A DNA stretch of 6,687 bases from Bryobacterales bacterium. GTDB taxonomy: Bacteria; Acidobacteriota; Terriglobia; Bryobacterales; Bryobacteraceae. Made by a program: the position numbers and the translations under genes. The number at the start of each line of letters is the position of its first letter. Within the stretch, counting starts at the first letter, position 1. Below are positions 1 to 5,962 of the stretch, piece by piece. The DNA lies in assembly GCA_003132865.1 (NCBI GenBank), contig PKYZ01000195.1, positions 12,384-19,070 on the forward strand, written 5' to 3'. The notes below the pieces were generated by a model, which saw only the letters and a program-made list of their open reading frames with translations, had not been told where the DNA came from and searched no databases.

Positions 1-313
1 CCGCATAGGCCTTCCGAGATGCCCCAGCGTGCGTGGCGGACTGAACAGCAAAAAGAAGCACGGCCCCATGCCCAGCGCGCCCGGCAACATGAAAGCGTGG
101 CGGCCCAAGCGGTGGCGGCTGCGGTCCGAGAGGTGGCCAATCGACGGATCGCCCACTGCATCCAGGGCTAGCTAGCTGAATGAAGAGTCCGGACAGGACC
201 ATCAACACCGTAATGGGCATTTCACCCACGCCGTACAGCAGCTTGGCGGAAATGGCCAACGGCCGCGGTTCCGCGTCCAGCGTCGGGGGATGGGCAAGCG
301 CCGGGATGATCAT
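1..313 (-). pseudogene. GPH-type MFS sugar transporter, N-terminal end with internal deletion and frameshift, cut by the window edge
   Basis: The minus strand from an ATG at 313 reads a short N-terminus and then KLLYGVGEMPITVLMVLSGLFI, which looks like the first membrane helix of glycoside-pentoside-hexuronide (MelB-like) transporters. Near 178 the homology stops. It resumes at about 171 in another frame as LALDAVGDPSIGHLSDRSR, then GRHAFMLPGALGMG and FFLLFSPPRTLG. These match the family's D-x-x-x-D-P-x-x-G-x-L-S-D loop and the following helix. About 20-25 residues normally found between the two blocks (end of helix 1, start of helix 2) are missing, so this is a small deletion that also shifts frame, at a CTAGCTAGC repeat (168-176). 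The first frame stays open to the window edge but codes for unrelated residues. Family known: sodium- or proton-coupled sugar uptake in the inner membrane. Inferred: non-functional here, unless the assembly is wrong. It lies 55 bases after the M20 peptidase gene on the same strand. Confidence 0.62.
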
Positions 314-339
314 CCATTTAATCAAAGCGTGTGCCCATC

Positions 340-368
340 TTCAAGCAAGGTTCAAGCAAGCCAAGCAA
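340..368. repeat. Short tandem repeat TTCAAGCAAG
   Basis: TTCAAGCAAG occurs at 340-349 and 351-360, followed by a partial copy CAAGCAA at 362-368. It sits between the peptidase stop codon and the start of the broken transporter. Probably a replication-slippage product; no function can be assigned. Confidence 0.6.
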
Positions 369-1817
369 CTACTGTACGGGCGGCTTATTGGATCCCGCTG
401 TGAGTTCCTTCAGGTAGCGGTAGTAGAACTCCACGCCGTCGTAAAACGCGACCGTGCGCACCCGCTCATCCTTGCCGTGCGCGCGAATATCGTCCTGATC
501 GATGGCGACGCCGTTCACGCCATAGGTAGGAATGCCGGCCGCGATGGTGTAGATGCTGTCGGAGGCGCCCGTTTCCATGTCCGGAATCACCGGCGCCCCC
601 GGCCACATTTGCGCGGCTACACGTTCCAGCGGCCTCAGTATCTCGGGCTTGGGCAAGATGGGCGGAAACGCCGTCTTGTCGGGAGCGCGGTCGGTAACAT
701 TGTACGCGCCGTCCACGAAACGGACCGCGACTTGAGGGTCGCCGAAGATGGCGATCAGCTTCTGGCGAATCTCCTCCGCCGAGTGGCCGGGCAGGATGCG
801 GCAGTTCACGTTGGCCTGCGCGAGTTGCGGCAAAGCATTATTGGCGTGGCCGCCACTGAGCCGGGTGGCGACGCAGGTGGTGCGCATGGTGGAGTTGTAG
901 CGCGCATCCCTGGAAAGGCGGGCGATGGCGGCTTCGCCGGGGGGCTTGCGCAAGATCGCCCGCATGTCTTCGGCGGTTTGTCCGCTTTCGAGCGTGGCGC
1001 GGCGTTCGAAGTAAGTACTCGTCACCTCGTTCAGCTCGAAGGGGAAGGGCGCGCGCTCCAAGCGGGACAGTGCGTTCGCAACGTGGTAGATGGCATTGTC
1101 GGGCACCGGCAAGGAACTATGGCCGCCCGGATTGGTGGCGGTTAGCTGGAAGTCGGCATAAAGCTTCTCGCTGGCCTCGATATCCAGGTCCACCGGTTTG
1201 CCGTTGACGGAGGTGACCCCGCCGCTATCGGCGTTGAGCGCGAACTCGGCATCCACCAGATCGCGATGGTTGCGCAGCAGCCAATCGACGCCATTGGATT
1301 TGCCGCCCTCCTCGTCGGCTGTGAGGGCCAGGACGATATCGCGATCGGGCCGGTAGCCTTCCCGCTTGAAGCGGATGAACGCGGTGACCACGGCGGCGTC
1401 GCTGACCTTCATATCCTGCGTGCCGCGCCCGTAGAAGTAGCCGTCTTTTTCCACGAACTCGAACGGGTTGGTGGTCCAGTCTTCGCGGCGGGCTTCCACA
1501 ACATCCAGGTGGCCGATGATCAGGAGCGGCTTGTGAGCGCCGCTGCCGTGAAGGCGCGCTACCAGGTTTCCCTTTCGGTCGTTGGGTCCGAGAACCTGGG
1601 CGTCGGCCGGGTCGAACCCGGCGTCGAGCAGCCGCTGCCGCATGGCTTCGGCGGCAACGGTGGTGCTGCCGACGGAGTCGGTAGTGTTGATTTCAATCAA
1701 CTGTCGAAAGATACCGCGGGAGAGGCTGCGGGTGGCGTCGTCAAGCTGCGCGCCGGACGCCATCGCCAGAAACAGCGAGGCGCCGGCAAAAGTGCGGAAG
1801 TTTCGCGGGAGAGCCAT
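369..1817 (-). CDS. Exported M20-family zinc metallopeptidase (M20/M25/M40)
   Basis: A 482-residue protein with all metal-site motifs of the M20 clan. These are GHLDVV (H103, D105), the bridging Asp in RGTQDMK (D135), the catalytic and metal-binding glutamates in TADEEGG (E169, E170), D197 in NADSGG, and the C-terminal histidine in RAHGKDERV (H447). GGHSS (H233) marks the dimerisation lid domain inserted between the two halves of the catalytic domain. The N-terminus (basic start, hydrophobic residues about 9-22, ending near SGAQ) is a signal peptide, so the enzyme probably acts in the periplasm on peptides or acylated amino acids. Family known: two-zinc amidohydrolases such as carboxypeptidases, dipeptidases and deacylases; the substrate cannot be told from sequence. 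The ATG at 1817 has an AGG six bases upstream. It lies 69 bases downstream of asnA on the same strand, so co-transcription is possible. An inverted repeat directly abuts the start codon. Confidence 0.92.
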   Translation of the reverse strand: MALPRNFRTFAGASLFLAMASGAQLDDATRSLSRGIFRQLIEINTTDSVGSTTVAAEAMRQRLLDAGFDPADAQVLGPNDRKGNLVARLHGSGAHKPLLIIGHLDVVEARREDWTTNPFEFVEKDGYFYGRGTQDMKVSDAAVVTAFIRFKREGYRPDRDIVLALTADEEGGKSNGVDWLLRNHRDLVDAEFALNADSGGVTSVNGKPVDLDIEASEKLYADFQLTATNPGGHSSLPVPDNAIYHVANALSRLERAPFPFELNEVTSTYFERRATLESGQTAEDMRAILRKPPGEAAIARLSRDARYNSTMRTTCVATRLSGGHANNALPQLAQANVNCRILPGHSAEEIRQKLIAIFGDPQVAVRFVDGAYNVTDRAPDKTAFPPILPKPEILRPLERVAAQMWPGAPVIPDMETGASDSIYTIAAGIPTYGVNGVAIDQDDIRAHGKDERVRTVAFYDGVEFYYRYLKELTAGSNKPPVQ

Positions 1818-1837
1818 GTCTGCCTATGTTGGCAGAC
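1818..1837 (-). promoter_or_regulatory. Perfect 7-bp hairpin abutting the peptidase start codon
   Basis: GTCTGCC (1818-1824) and GGCAGAC (1831-1837) are perfect inverted arms around a 6-base loop. On the minus strand the second arm ends at the base before the ATG at 1817, and the likely ribosome-binding AGG straddles loop and arm. Inferred: in mRNA this hairpin could hide the ribosome binding site. No ligand or partner is evident. Confidence 0.45.
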
Positions 1838-1864
1838 GTGCGGCGGGAATGCAAAGCCACGCGG

Positions 1865-1877
1865 ACTGCCCGGCAGT
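1865..1877. repeat. Near-palindrome ACTGCC-C-GGCAGT after asnA
   Basis: Six-base arms meet around a single central C, nine bases past the asnA stop codon. As RNA it would give a 5-bp stem with a 3-base loop. There is no following U-run, so it is not a clear intrinsic terminator. Its TGCC/GGCA core resembles the hairpin at 1818-1837. A regulator site is possible but unsupported. Confidence 0.35.
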
Positions 1878-1886
1878 AAGGGATCG

Positions 1887-3016
1887 TCACTCTAGGACGA
1901 TGACGTTCTTACGGGCGCACATCTCTTTCAGAATTTTCGGCCAAACGGTGACGCTGACCTCGCCCAGGTGCGCTTTACGCAGCAGCAACATCAGCGTGCG
2001 GGACTGACCGATGCCGCCTCCGATGCTGAGCGGCAGCTCGCGATTCAGGATCGCGCGATGATACGGATAGTTCAGAAAATCGAGCTGGCCGGTCATCTCC
2101 AATTGCTGCCGCAACGTTTGGTCGTTGACCCGGATGCCCATGGACGTCAATTCGTGGCGGCGCTGTGTGACATGGTTCCAGACCAGGATGTCGCCATTCA
2201 GGCCGTGCACTTGCCGGCCACCGCCGACACAGTGGGCGTGACCCAGTCGTCGTAATCCGCCGCGCGCATTTCGTGCGGATAGCCGTCGGTGAGCGTCCAG
2301 CCAATGCCGGCGATGAAGATGGCGGGGCACTCCTGCAGGATAGCCGTCTCGCGCTGTTTGCGCGGCAGGTCCGGATACATGTCCAGCAGATCCTCGGCGT
2401 GCAGGAATGTCAGCTTCTCCGGAAGATTCGGATACTTCGTTTTCAGTTGCGGAAAGAGATCCTGCACGTAGCGCTCGGTATCGACCAGGACCTTCCAGAT
2501 CTTGCCGACGACCTCCTTCAGGAAATCGAGATTGCGCTGATCCGCGGTGATGGCGCGTTCCCAATCCCACTGGTCGACGTAGGCGCTGTGATCGTGGTCG
2601 AGGAAGTAGTCCTTGCGCACGGCGCGCATGTCGGTGCACAGGCCTTCGCCCGGCTGCATGCCGAAGCGTTGCAGGGCGACGCGTTTCCACTTGGTGGCCG
2701 CCTGCACAACTTGCGCATCGATGGGATGCTGGTTGTGGTCGTTGGAAATGTGGAACTGGATGGGGGTGCGGGAGCCATCCCGGTCCAGGTAGTCGTTGAC
2801 GCCGCTCTCGACGTCCACGATCAGCGGCACCGTCACCATCATCAGGTTCAGCGCCTTGCAGAGGTTTTCTTCGATGTAATTCTTGGCCGCGAAAATGGCC
2901 TTTTGAGTCTCCTTGGGGGTCAGAAGGGAAGTGTAGTCCTGGGGAAGGATCTTCTCCAGTTCCTCGTAGTCACCGATGCCAGGTCCCGCGAGGTCTGCGC
3001 GCTTGTCGACGATCAT
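1887..3016 (-). pseudogene. asnA: Aspartate--ammonia ligase AsnA, interrupted by a one-base frameshift
   Basis: AsnA makes asparagine from aspartate, ammonia and ATP in the cytoplasm. The first frame carries family signatures (numbered from the ATG at 3016): TKWKR near 108-112, GEGL near 123, YVDQWDWER at 146-154, and RAADYDDW at 251-258. It then ends prematurely at a TGA (2198-2200). A second frame continues the homology without a gap: GLNGDILVWN, ELTSMGIRVN, then the ATP-site motif GGGIGQSR, ending at a TGA at 1887. Adding one base near 2212-2218, for example in the GCCGGC stretch, would rebuild a protein of about 376 residues against 330 for E. coli AsnA; the extra length is mainly N-terminal. 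GTG codons at 3043 and 3040 and an ATG at 3031 are in frame, but I chose the ATG at 3016 because GGAG lies five bases before it. Without the C-terminal third, including GGGIGQSR, the product should be inactive. A sequencing error is a fair alternative to real decay. Confidence 0.88.
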
Positions 3017-3034
3017 GGTCGCTCCAGGCATATG

Positions 3035-3058
3035 GTACACCACTGCGCGGTGGTTTAC
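3035..3058. promoter_or_regulatory. Imperfect inverted repeat upstream of asnA
   Basis: GTA-c-ACCAC (3035-3043) pairs with GTGGT-t-TAC (3050-3058) around TGCGCG: eight paired bases and one mismatch. It begins 18 bases upstream of the chosen asnA ATG, where an operator or 5' leader hairpin would lie. No regulator is recognised. Confidence 0.3.
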
Positions 3059-3193
3059 TGGCGGCGTGCGTTTAACTCCAGTCGGGGTGCCACCCTTGAA
3101 GCGAACCGTACTGTCGCCCAGATCGCCGCTCCAGGTCCCCTACGCCCGATTGATGGTGGCAAGGGCTGTTCGCGCCAGCTATCCTCGGCGGCG

Positions 3194-3222
3194 TTGTCCA
3201 GAGAGTTTAGATATGTTCTACT
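3194..3222 (+). promoter_or_regulatory. Candidate sigma-70-like promoter reading toward the cassette
   Basis: TTGTCC (3194-3199) and TCTACT (3217-3222) are separated by 17 bases, with four of six matches each to the consensus boxes. It lies about 110 bases before the cassette gene, where an integron cassette promoter (Pc) would be expected. A small stem-loop (GTTCTAC at 3215-3221 with GTAGGAAC at 3227-3234, one bulge) overlaps the -10. Weak evidence. Confidence 0.2.
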
Positions 3223-3257
3223 ACCTGTAGGAACCCGAGGACTTTCAAGGAGTCGTC

Positions 3258-3296
3258 TTAGGCCGACCGGGACCGGGTTTATCCAGGTCAGCCTAA
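3258..3296. repeat. Inverted repeat next to the attI-like core
   Basis: TTAGGC-c-GACC (3258-3268) pairs with GGTC-a-GCCTAA (3286-3296): ten paired bases and one C/A mismatch, with a possible inner GGA/TCC extension in the 17-base loop. The outer arms are the same hexamer as the integrase core site (TTAGGC/GCCTAA). The repeat could therefore hold integrase-binding boxes rather than act as a terminator; no T-run follows it. Confidence 0.5.
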
Positions 3297-3309
3297 ACAG
3301 GGGTTAGCC
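3289..3309 (+). other. attI-like recombination site, left boundary of the cassette
   Basis: GCCTAAACAGG is followed by the core G^TTAGCC (3303-3309), with the expected crossover between G3303 and T3304. Class 1 attI1 is known to end in CCCTAAAACAAAG^TTAGGC, an inverted box followed by the core, and the layout here is similar. Joining the left flank to the right flank (4453 onward) gives GCCTAAACAGGGTTAGGC, perfect hexamer arms around six bases, a plausible pair of integrase-binding sites. There is no room for an intI gene between here and asnA, so attI status is inference; a secondary attachment site is the alternative. Confidence 0.5.
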
Positions 3310-4452
3310 TTTCCATTCATATGGGACTGACACATGCCAAGACATATTCCACGCATCTTCGTTTCGTCGACATTCGAAGATCTTGCTGTGTATCGGGAGA
3401 CGGTTCGAGACGCTATCCTTAGGGCTGGCGCAGTGCCCGTCCTCATTGAGCAAGAGCCAACCGCTGGTCTTAGCCTCGATGAAAAGCTTCGGAGCCTCTT
3501 GAGCGAGTCCGACGCTGTTTTGCTCCTAATCGGACACCGCTATGGTGCAGTTGAACCGAATACTGGTCGAAGTTGGGTAGAGGCTGAGTACGAGGCGGCG
3601 AAGCGCCTGAAAAAACCGTTGCTTGCCTTCATGGCCGGCGAGGACGCTCCATGGCCACCAAAGTTAATCGATACTGACAGAACGAAAATCGAGTCATTCC
3701 GTCAGCATGTCGCGTCCGATATTGTGGTCCAACTCTTCAATGACGCGTATCAGTTGCGATCGGCGGTAACGGAAGCCATCTCTCGATGGGTGGCCGCAGC
3801 CGAGAAAACCCAAGATTCCTCTTACAAGGGGCTGCTTAACAAGCGAGACGTCAAGATTGTCAGACTACTACTCAGCTCTCCCGGCGACGTTGCCGAAGAG
3901 CGTGAAAGAGTAGCGAAGGCGGTATTTCGCTTCAACCAGGATTCAGTCGAAGAGCTTGGACTTTTCGTCAAACTCGTTCGATTGGAGGACATGGCACCGC
4001 AAATCGGACCGAAGGCCCAAGCCGTGATCAACAAGCAGATCGGTCCATATCACATGTTCGCCGGAATCATGTGGAATAGATTTGGAACCCCGACGGAAAT
4101 CGCAGCCTCTGGCACAAAGGAAGAGTTCGATGCCGCAGTCGAATGCTGGGAGACAGGCGGGCGTCCGTGGATTACCTTCTACTTCTGCGGCCGCCCCGCG
4201 AACTTCACGACACCCGAGCAGTTAGATCAGAAGCGCCGAGTGTTGGAGTTCCGTGGGCAACTTAACGACAAAGGTGTGGTTCGGGCCTTTCAGACACCTC
4301 AGGAATTTGAAGACAAGGTTTTTGACGATCTGAAGAGGATTGTGCGTGTTCCAGATTTCCTCAAGATGTTCGATCAAGGCTAACCATGCCTTGCACTGGA
4401 CGCTCAACCAGCGGCGCTTCGCTTGCTGGTTTCGTGCCGGTGAGGGCAGTCG
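3304..4452 (+). mobile_element. Integron gene cassette with one gene and a terminal attC
   Basis: Layout is the textbook cassette: core site TTAGCC, a 24-base leader, one gene, and an attC whose R'' box contains the stop codon. In a circular cassette the R' box would be G4452 joined to TTAGCC (3304-3309), giving GTTAGCC. That is the perfect complement of the R'' box GGCTAAC at 4378-4384. The R' box abutting attC now, GTTAGGC, differs by one base because its last six bases come from the flank. This long-range match across more than 1 kb is hard to explain otherwise. Base composition also differs: lines inside the cassette run about 45-55% GC against about 65% in neighbouring genes. No integrase, other cassette or IS is visible in the window. 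Inferred: captured by site-specific recombination with an integrase acting from elsewhere, or left from a decayed integron. Confidence 0.85.
3334..4383 (+). CDS. Tandem DUF4062/TIR-like double-domain protein, integron cassette cargo
   Basis: A 349-residue soluble protein built from two related domains and no NTPase. Domain 1 (about 6-150) opens with RIFVSSTFEDL, then AVLLLIGHRYG (61-71) and SWVEAEYEAAKRLKKPLLAF (80-99), the pattern of DUF4062. Domain 2 (about 174-340) opens with RLLLSSPGDVAEERERV (177-193), then FAGIMWNRFGTPT (242-254), SGTKEEFDAA (259-268) and WITFYF (279-284). Both strand-helix openings and the Ser-x4-Glu element (S80/E85, S259/E264) recur. Family known: DUF4062 is usually an N-terminal module of STAND/NACHT-type ATPases and is TIR-related. 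In TIR NADases a glutamate in a comparable helix is catalytic (SARM1 has DWVHKE). Inferred: E85 and E264 may be the equivalents, so the protein could be a nucleotide-cleaving or signalling effector, perhaps in phage defence. The ATG at 3334 has a weak GGGA seven bases upstream; the TAA at 4381-4383 is inside attC R''. No signal peptide or membrane segment is seen. A purely structural or signalling role remains possible. Confidence 0.85.
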   Translation: MPRHIPRIFVSSTFEDLAVYRETVRDAILRAGAVPVLIEQEPTAGLSLDEKLRSLLSESDAVLLLIGHRYGAVEPNTGRSWVEAEYEAAKRLKKPLLAFMAGEDAPWPPKLIDTDRTKIESFRQHVASDIVVQLFNDAYQLRSAVTEAISRWVAAAEKTQDSSYKGLLNKRDVKIVRLLLSSPGDVAEERERVAKAVFRFNQDSVEELGLFVKLVRLEDMAPQIGPKAQAVINKQIGPYHMFAGIMWNRFGTPTEIAASGTKEEFDAAVECWETGGRPWITFYFCGRPANFTTPEQLDQKRRVLEFRGQLNDKGVVRAFQTPQEFEDKVFDDLKRIVRVPDFLKMFDQG

Positions 4453-4458
4453 TTAGGC
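4378..4458 (+). other. attC recombination site (81 bp)
   Basis: R'' GGCTAAC (4378-4384) and R' GTTAGGC (4452-4458) bound a long imperfect hairpin. TGCC (4387-4390) pairs with GGCA (4445-4448), followed by a T-G wobble and a T-A pair. CACTGG (4394-4399) pairs with CCGGTG (4437-4442), including one wobble. ACG (4400-4402) pairs with CGT (4433-4435), and AACCAGC (4406-4412) with GCTGGTT (4425-4431), around a 12-base loop. G4393 and G4436 stand out of the stem as single extra bases. The short unpaired spacers next to each R box also fit. These are known hallmarks of attC sites, which integron integrases recognise as folded single strands. Crossover is expected between G4452 and T4453. Confidence 0.85.
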
Positions 4459-4720
4459 TCTAGGGTCGAGGGGCGAATATCTTGAGCGGAACGCTCACCG
4501 CGAAAACATAGCTGGCGCGAAATCCCCTTCCCACCAGTAGACGCTCAAGGAGTCCCGTTCAGGAGCACAAGCCCCCCGATGAATCCGTCTTTGGGTTCCA
4601 GCGGGTTGGCAGCTATGGCGTTTGCCCCACTCAACGGGTTAAGTGAACCGTGTTGCGTCTAATCCGCATCTCCAACAGAAGTTCGGTGGTGCCGGTGTGG
4701 CGAACTTGAGAAAATGCGCA
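4459..4720. other. Gene-free stretch between attC and the GH5 gene
   Basis: I see no coding sequence with recognisable homology on either strand and no second attC. It contains a perfect 6-bp hairpin TGAGCG-GAA-CGCTCA (4483-4497) and the octamer ACGCTCAA at 4541-4548, which also occurs inside attC at 4400-4407. A lone GTTAAGT at 4638-4644 fits the degenerate core consensus but has no partner R'' box at the right distance. No intrinsic terminator with a T-run was found for either converging gene. Confidence 0.5.
4483..4497. repeat. Perfect hairpin TGAGCG-GAA-CGCTCA
   Basis: Six-base arms with a three-base loop, 24 bases after the attC R' box. No T-run follows on either strand, so it is a poor Rho-independent terminator; it may still act as an RNA 3' end or a protein-binding site. 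Confidence 0.45.
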
Positions 4721-5932
4721 CTAATTCGTCATCGGGTCCCGCATCCCCAGCGCCTTCAAATACCCCTCGTTAACCCGGCACTTCTCCAGCTTGATCTTCT
4801 CCAGCAAATCGGCCAGCGCCGCGCGCGAATGATCCATCGCCGGCCGCTTCTTCATCTTTTCTTCCGCCGCGCCCATGCCGCCGGGCAACGCCGCGTAGCT
4901 CACGATTTCATCCCAATGCATGGGCCGCGCGAAGCTCACCGGCGACGAGGTCGCATCCATTTTCTTATACGGCCAGAATGCCCAGCCGACATCGTTCTTC
5001 TCCAGCATGGTCCGGAATTGCGCGATCCAGGCATCCTGGTTCTCGCCGGATTCGCCCATCCAGATGGGCGCCTGATAGCGCTCGCGGAAATCCAGGTAGG
5101 GCTGGATCACGTCCTTCGTGGGTGCGGTCCAGTATTTGTGGAAGGTGTAGATGGCGTTGGGGTCGAAGGGCGGGCCGAACACGTCGAAGTTACTATCCCA
5201 CTGCGCGCCGCCCAGGATGACGGCGTGGTTCGGATCCACCTGGCGAATGGCTTCCGTGATCTTGCGGTATAGCGGCTCCAGGCGGGGATTCAACTGGGCC
5301 ACAGGAGGCGGAATCGGCTCGTTCAGCAGGTCGTAGCCGAGAACGGTTGGGTCGTCGGCGTACCGCTGCGCGATGCTGCGCCAGAACCCCGCCGCCAACT
5401 GCTGCTCTTCTGCGCTTTCGAACAGCCATGGATAGCCCCAGCTATCGTCGATGTTGGTGCCGGTCTGGCCGCCGGGCGCGCAGTGCATATCCAGGATCAC
5501 CCAGATGTGCGACTGACGGCACCATGCGATCACCCCGTCGAGCAGCGGGAACGCCGTGCCGTCGTCGATCAGCTTGGAGTGGAACGGAATGCGGACGCAG
5601 TTGAAGCCGGCGTCGTGGATGAAGCGGATGTCAGTTTCGGCGATGTAGGCGTCGCGATACTGCTTCCAGAAACGCGCGGCCTCGTCCGGGCCGATCAGGT
5701 CGTTGAACAGGGCCGAGATCTCGCGGTAGGAGGCCGGCCCCTTGTCGAAGTGGAACATGTAGCCTTCGGGCACCAGCCAGTTTCCCAGATTGATGCCGCG
5801 CAGCAGCAGTTTCTCGCCGTTGGGCGCCACGATATGTTTGCCGTCGGTATGCACGAAACGGTTCCCGGCCGCGGTCAGGCCCGCGGACAGGAGACCGGCC
5901 AATATGGCGATTCTCAGAAAGATGCGCATCAT
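4721..5932 (-). CDS. Secreted glycoside hydrolase family 5 (cellulase-like) enzyme
   Basis: A 403-residue protein with a signal peptide (MMRIFLRIAILAGLLSAG, cleavage likely near residues 20-23) and a single GH5 TIM barrel. Visible active-site elements in order are LLLRGINLGNW (R45), NCVRIPF (R114), LDMHCAPGG (H150), YDLLNEP with acid/base E205, TFHKYW (H265), and WMGESGEN with nucleophile E294. GWAFWPYK (W317, W320) closes the cleft. Family known: retaining hydrolysis of beta-1,4-glucans, mannans or related beta-glycosides; the GINLGNWLVPEG opening recalls exo-glucanase/endoglucanase-like GH5 members, but the substrate is not determined. The start is fixed tightly: an in-frame TAG lies two codons before the ATG at 5932, so only 5932 or 5929 can be used. 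No carbohydrate-binding module is present. The C-terminal 50 residues are charged and helical. It converges on the cassette and diverges from the SMP-30 gene, and could feed sugars to the same catabolism. Confidence 0.92.
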   Translation of the reverse strand: MMRIFLRIAILAGLLSAGLTAAGNRFVHTDGKHIVAPNGEKLLLRGINLGNWLVPEGYMFHFDKGPASYREISALFNDLIGPDEAARFWKQYRDAYIAETDIRFIHDAGFNCVRIPFHSKLIDDGTAFPLLDGVIAWCRQSHIWVILDMHCAPGGQTGTNIDDSWGYPWLFESAEEQQLAAGFWRSIAQRYADDPTVLGYDLLNEPIPPPVAQLNPRLEPLYRKITEAIRQVDPNHAVILGGAQWDSNFDVFGPPFDPNAIYTFHKYWTAPTKDVIQPYLDFRERYQAPIWMGESGENQDAWIAQFRTMLEKNDVGWAFWPYKKMDATSSPVSFARPMHWDEIVSYAALPGGMGAAEEKMKKRPAMDHSRAALADLLEKIKLEKCRVNEGYLKALGMRDPMTN

Positions 5933-5937
5933 CCGCT

Positions 5938-5943
5938 ATCATA
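5938..5943 (-). promoter_or_regulatory. Candidate -10 box for the GH5 gene, nearly leaderless
   Basis: On the minus strand TATGAT (five of six to consensus) lies only five bases before the ATG at 5932. Transcription would then start at or next to the start codon. No good -35 hexamer is visible 17 bases upstream and no clear Shine-Dalgarno sequence precedes the ATG, which agrees with a leaderless message but does not prove it. Confidence 0.3.
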
Positions 5944-5962
5944 CAGAAACAGAGATTCCCAT

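Noticed and set aside
180..1145. Long plus-strand open frame opposite the M20 peptidase
   Set aside because: Antisense to a gene with all M20 catalytic motifs; its sequence is low in recognisable motifs and rich in Gly, Arg, Ala and Val from GC bias.
2198..2225. Programmed -1 ribosomal frameshift in asnA
   Set aside because: No X-XXY-YYZ slippery heptamer lies in the overlap of the two frames and AsnA is not known to use recoding; a one-base indel is simpler.
3017..3257. Remnant of an integron integrase next to the attI-like site
   Set aside because: The gap is only about 240 bases and I found no tyrosine-recombinase motif in it on either strand.
3258..3296. Intrinsic transcription terminator
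   Set aside because: The stem is good but interrupted, the loop is 17 bases, and there is no T-run on either side.
2273..3307. Long plus-strand open frame opposite asnA
   Set aside because: It is antisense to a clearly recognisable AsnA and has no family features of its own; long opposite-strand frames are common in GC-rich DNA.
4540..4644. A second attC ending at GTTAAGT (4638-4644)
   Set aside because: No R''-type RYYYAAC box lies 50-130 bases upstream and no long stem can be formed; the only nearby match, ACTCAAC, is directly adjacent.
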